The position numbers and the translations under genes were made by a program. A stretch of 64,000 bases of DNA, from the NCBI GenBank assembly GCA_021413845.1, contig JAIOPP010000092.1, positions 1-64,000 on the forward strand, in the 5' to 3' direction. The notes under the pieces were generated by a model. It saw only the letters and a program-made list of their open reading frames with translations. It was not told where the DNA came from and did no database searches. Position 1 is the first letter of the stretch, and each line of letters starts with the position of its first letter. This DNA comes from Planctomycetia bacterium (GTDB lineage: Bacteria > Planctomycetota > Planctomycetia > Pirellulales > PNKZ01). Positions 62,334-64,000 of the stretch are shown here, one piece after another.

Positions 62334-63317
62334 ATGCTCAGCCGCGTCGCCGAATCCGTCTACTGGATGAATCGTTATCTCGAACGGGCCGAGAACGTGG
62401 CTCGCTTCGTCGACGTGAATCACAACCTCTCGCTCGATCTCGGGCGCGGCGTGCGCGAGCAGTGGGAGCCGCTCGTCTACACCACGGGCGATCAAGAAGT
62501 CTTTCAAGAGCACTACGGCCACGCTTCGCAGCGCAACGTGATCAACTTCCTCACGTTCGATCTGAAGAACCCGAACTCCGTGCTGTCGTGCCTGAAGAGC
62601 GCCCGGGAAAATGCGCGAACCGTGCGCGATATCATCTCTTCCGGCGTCTGGGAGGAGATCAATAAGTTCTATCTCTATGTGAAGAACGCCTCGCACGATG
62701 CCCGCGTGCTGGAAGAACCGCACGACTTCTACAACCAGGTGAAGCGCAGCAGTCACCTGATTCTCGGCCTGACGCACGCGACCATTTCGCGCGACGAGGC
62801 GTGGTACTTCGCACAAATCGGCCGGCTCCTCGAACGGGCCGATAAGACGTCGCGCATCCTCGACGTGAAGTATTACATTCTGCTTCCCTCGGCGGCCGAC
62901 GTCGGCACGCCGCTCGACACGATCCAATGGGCCGCGTTGCTGAAATCGGCCGGCGCGCTCGAAATGTACCGCAAAAGCCGGGGCCGAATCACGCCGCGCG
63001 ACGTCGTCGATTTCCTCTTGCTCGACGGGGAATTTCCGCGAGCCATTCGCTACTGCTTGGCGCAAGCCGAGAGCTCGCTCCGCGCGATCCTCGGCACCGC
63101 GCATTCCATGTTCCGCAACGAAGCCGAACGGCGTATCGGCCAGCTCCGGGCCGAACTCGACTACGCGCAGATCGACGACATCATCAACAGCGGACTCCAC
63201 GAATATCTCGACGGCTTCCAAACCCGCGTCAACGCGATCGGCGGTGCGCTCAGCGACACGTTCTTCGAAATTCGTCCGGTCGGCGCCAACGGGCAGCATG
63301 CCGGTCAGTTTCAGTAA
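62334..63317 (+). CDS. alpha-E (DUF403) protein
   Basis: 327 aa, helical. MLSRVAESVYWMNRYLERAENVARFVDVN is the exact family opening, followed by WEEINKFYLYVKN and the paired helix motif RDVVDFLLLDGEFPRAIRYC. The family has two conserved Glu/Arg-rich helices and always appears beside CP-ATP-grasp genes. It is the second gene, 79 bases after the first. Its role in the trio is not known; a partner or product-binding subunit is inferred. Confidence 0.92.
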   Translation: MLSRVAESVYWMNRYLERAENVARFVDVNHNLSLDLGRGVREQWEPLVYTTGDQEVFQEHYGHASQRNVINFLTFDLKNPNSVLSCLKSARENARTVRDIISSGVWEEINKFYLYVKNASHDARVLEEPHDFYNQVKRSSHLILGLTHATISRDEAWYFAQIGRLLERADKTSRILDVKYYILLPSAADVGTPLDTIQWAALLKSAGALEMYRKSRGRITPRDVVDFLLLDGEFPRAIRYCLAQAESSLRAILGTAHSMFRNEAERRIGQLRAELDYAQIDDIINSGLHEYLDGFQTRVNAIGGALSDTFFEIRPVGANGQHAGQFQ

Positions 63318-63401
63318 CAGCTTTTCCGATTCGATCCGCCGAGGAGCCGCACCTCCTCTTCAGCCCGTTCGCTCATTTGCTTTTGTCGGCCGAAATCGTC
63401 G

Positions 63402-64000
63402 ATGCTTTTTCACATCAAACATGCGACTCGCTACCGTTACACTCGGCCCGTCTTTTGCGAGCCGATGACGATTCGGCTCCGGCCGCGCGAAGACGTGGCG
63501 CAGCGCCTGCTGCGTTACAACTTGTGGATCGATCCGGAACCGGCCGGCATGTCGCACTTCGTCGACCTCGACGGCCACACCGCGACGCAAGTTTGGTTCG
63601 ATCGACTGGTGACGTCGTTGTCGATCGTCGTTTCGAGTACGGTCGAAACGCTGCGGACCAACCCATTCGATTTCCTGCTCGACCCCGTCGCGCTGCGCCT
63701 CCCGATGGTCTACCCGACCCCGATCCAGCATGGGCTCATGCCCTATCTGGAGCTTTCGCCTCCGGAGCCGGGCACAACGGTCGACACCTGCTGCGGCGAG
63801 CGGGCCCGCGATCCGGCATTTGCGGAAACGCTGGATCGATTGCTGCGGATCACCGGCGCGCAGACGCTGCCGTTTCTTTCCGAATTGACGAACTGGATCC
63901 ACAGCACGTTCGAAAAGATCATTCGCGATGAAGGGGCCCCGTGTTCGCCGTCGGAGACGTTACGCACGCGGCGTGGTTCGTGCCGCGATTTGACTGTGCT
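63402..64000 (+). CDS. transglutaminase-like protease, N-terminal part (partial)
   Basis: The frame from ATG 63402 runs to the edge of the window (199 codons visible). The N-terminal domain, FHIKHATRYRYTRPVFCEPM and IDPEPAGMSHFVDLDGH, is the bacterial transglutaminase-associated type. At the edge RRGSCRDLTV contains the catalytic Cys of the transglutaminase/cysteine-protease fold. The His and Asp of the triad would lie beyond the window. Third gene of the ATP-grasp/alpha-E trio. A cysteine peptidase or amidase activity is expected. Confidence 0.88.
   Translation, partial: MLFHIKHATRYRYTRPVFCEPMTIRLRPREDVAQRLLRYNLWIDPEPAGMSHFVDLDGHTATQVWFDRLVTSLSIVVSSTVETLRTNPFDFLLDPVALRLPMVYPTPIQHGLMPYLELSPPEPGTTVDTCCGERARDPAFAETLDRLLRITGAQTLPFLSELTNWIHSTFEKIIRDEGAPCSPSETLRTRRGSCRDLTV

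Overview
The window reads as chromosomal DNA of a planctomycete, most likely of the Pirellulales. It is GC-rich and mostly housekeeping and cell-envelope genes. Families that are almost confined to this phylum recur: two DUF1501 proteins with Tat signals, a PSCyt/DUF1549-DUF1553 cytochrome-like protein, DUF1559 and DUF1571 proteins, a J-like planctomycete N-terminal module, and short membrane proteins with an RTLLLL-type N-terminus. mraZ and rsmH are present, but no fts or mur genes follow them. Many genes start with GTG or TTG. No rRNA, CRISPR array, prophage or complete insertion sequence was seen.

Layout. 1-0.3 kb: the end of one gene, then a small element with 35-bp terminal inverted repeats. 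0.3-8.9 kb: an LRR-like protein, lexA, a two-component pair (histidine kinase then NtrC-type regulator), a Cys-based phosphatase, a PP2C phosphatase and a PEGA lipoprotein. 8.9-14.2 kb: a leftward envelope-sugar block (GT87-like, heptose adenylyltransferase/kinase with reversed domain order, GT39-like) and tRNA-Phe. 14.4-21 kb: a small basic protein with its own terminator and a leftward PSCyt-DUF1501-PPC operon. 21.4-27.1 kb: an FHA-GAF histidine kinase ending in a 14-bp tandem repeat, a CMP-sugar synthetase/surface-polysaccharide pair, an AT-rich gap with a broken kinase fragment and a multi-hairpin repeat, and a metallo-beta-lactamase-fold hydrolase. 27.4-36.6 kb: DUF1571, alpha/beta hydrolase, LysM protein, rsmH, an unannotated 59-aa CxxC gene, mraZ with a textbook-like operator, queA, the second multi-hairpin repeat and a lone DUF1501 gene. 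37.1-41.1 kb: pstS-pstC-pstA-pstB. 41.6-57.2 kb: large planctomycete-type proteins (J-like, four-CBS, DUF1559 fusion, an unrecognised 1140-aa membrane protein with HExxH), HtrA, aat and three envelope proteins. 57.5-64 kb: leuS and the CP-ATP-grasp / alpha-E / transglutaminase-like trio, the last gene cut by the window edge.

Themes. Signalling and envelope biology dominate. The main non-genic structure is a set of dispersed hairpin repeats: an inverted-repeat element family (107-280, 57307-57415, solo end near 35160), a six-hairpin composite element in two copies (26186-26414, 34870-35097), and related single hairpins at gene ends. The best leads for something undescribed are these repeat families, the 59-aa gene inside the mraZ-rsmH interval, and the 1140-aa membrane protein. 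All function calls come from reading the sequence; no database search was run.
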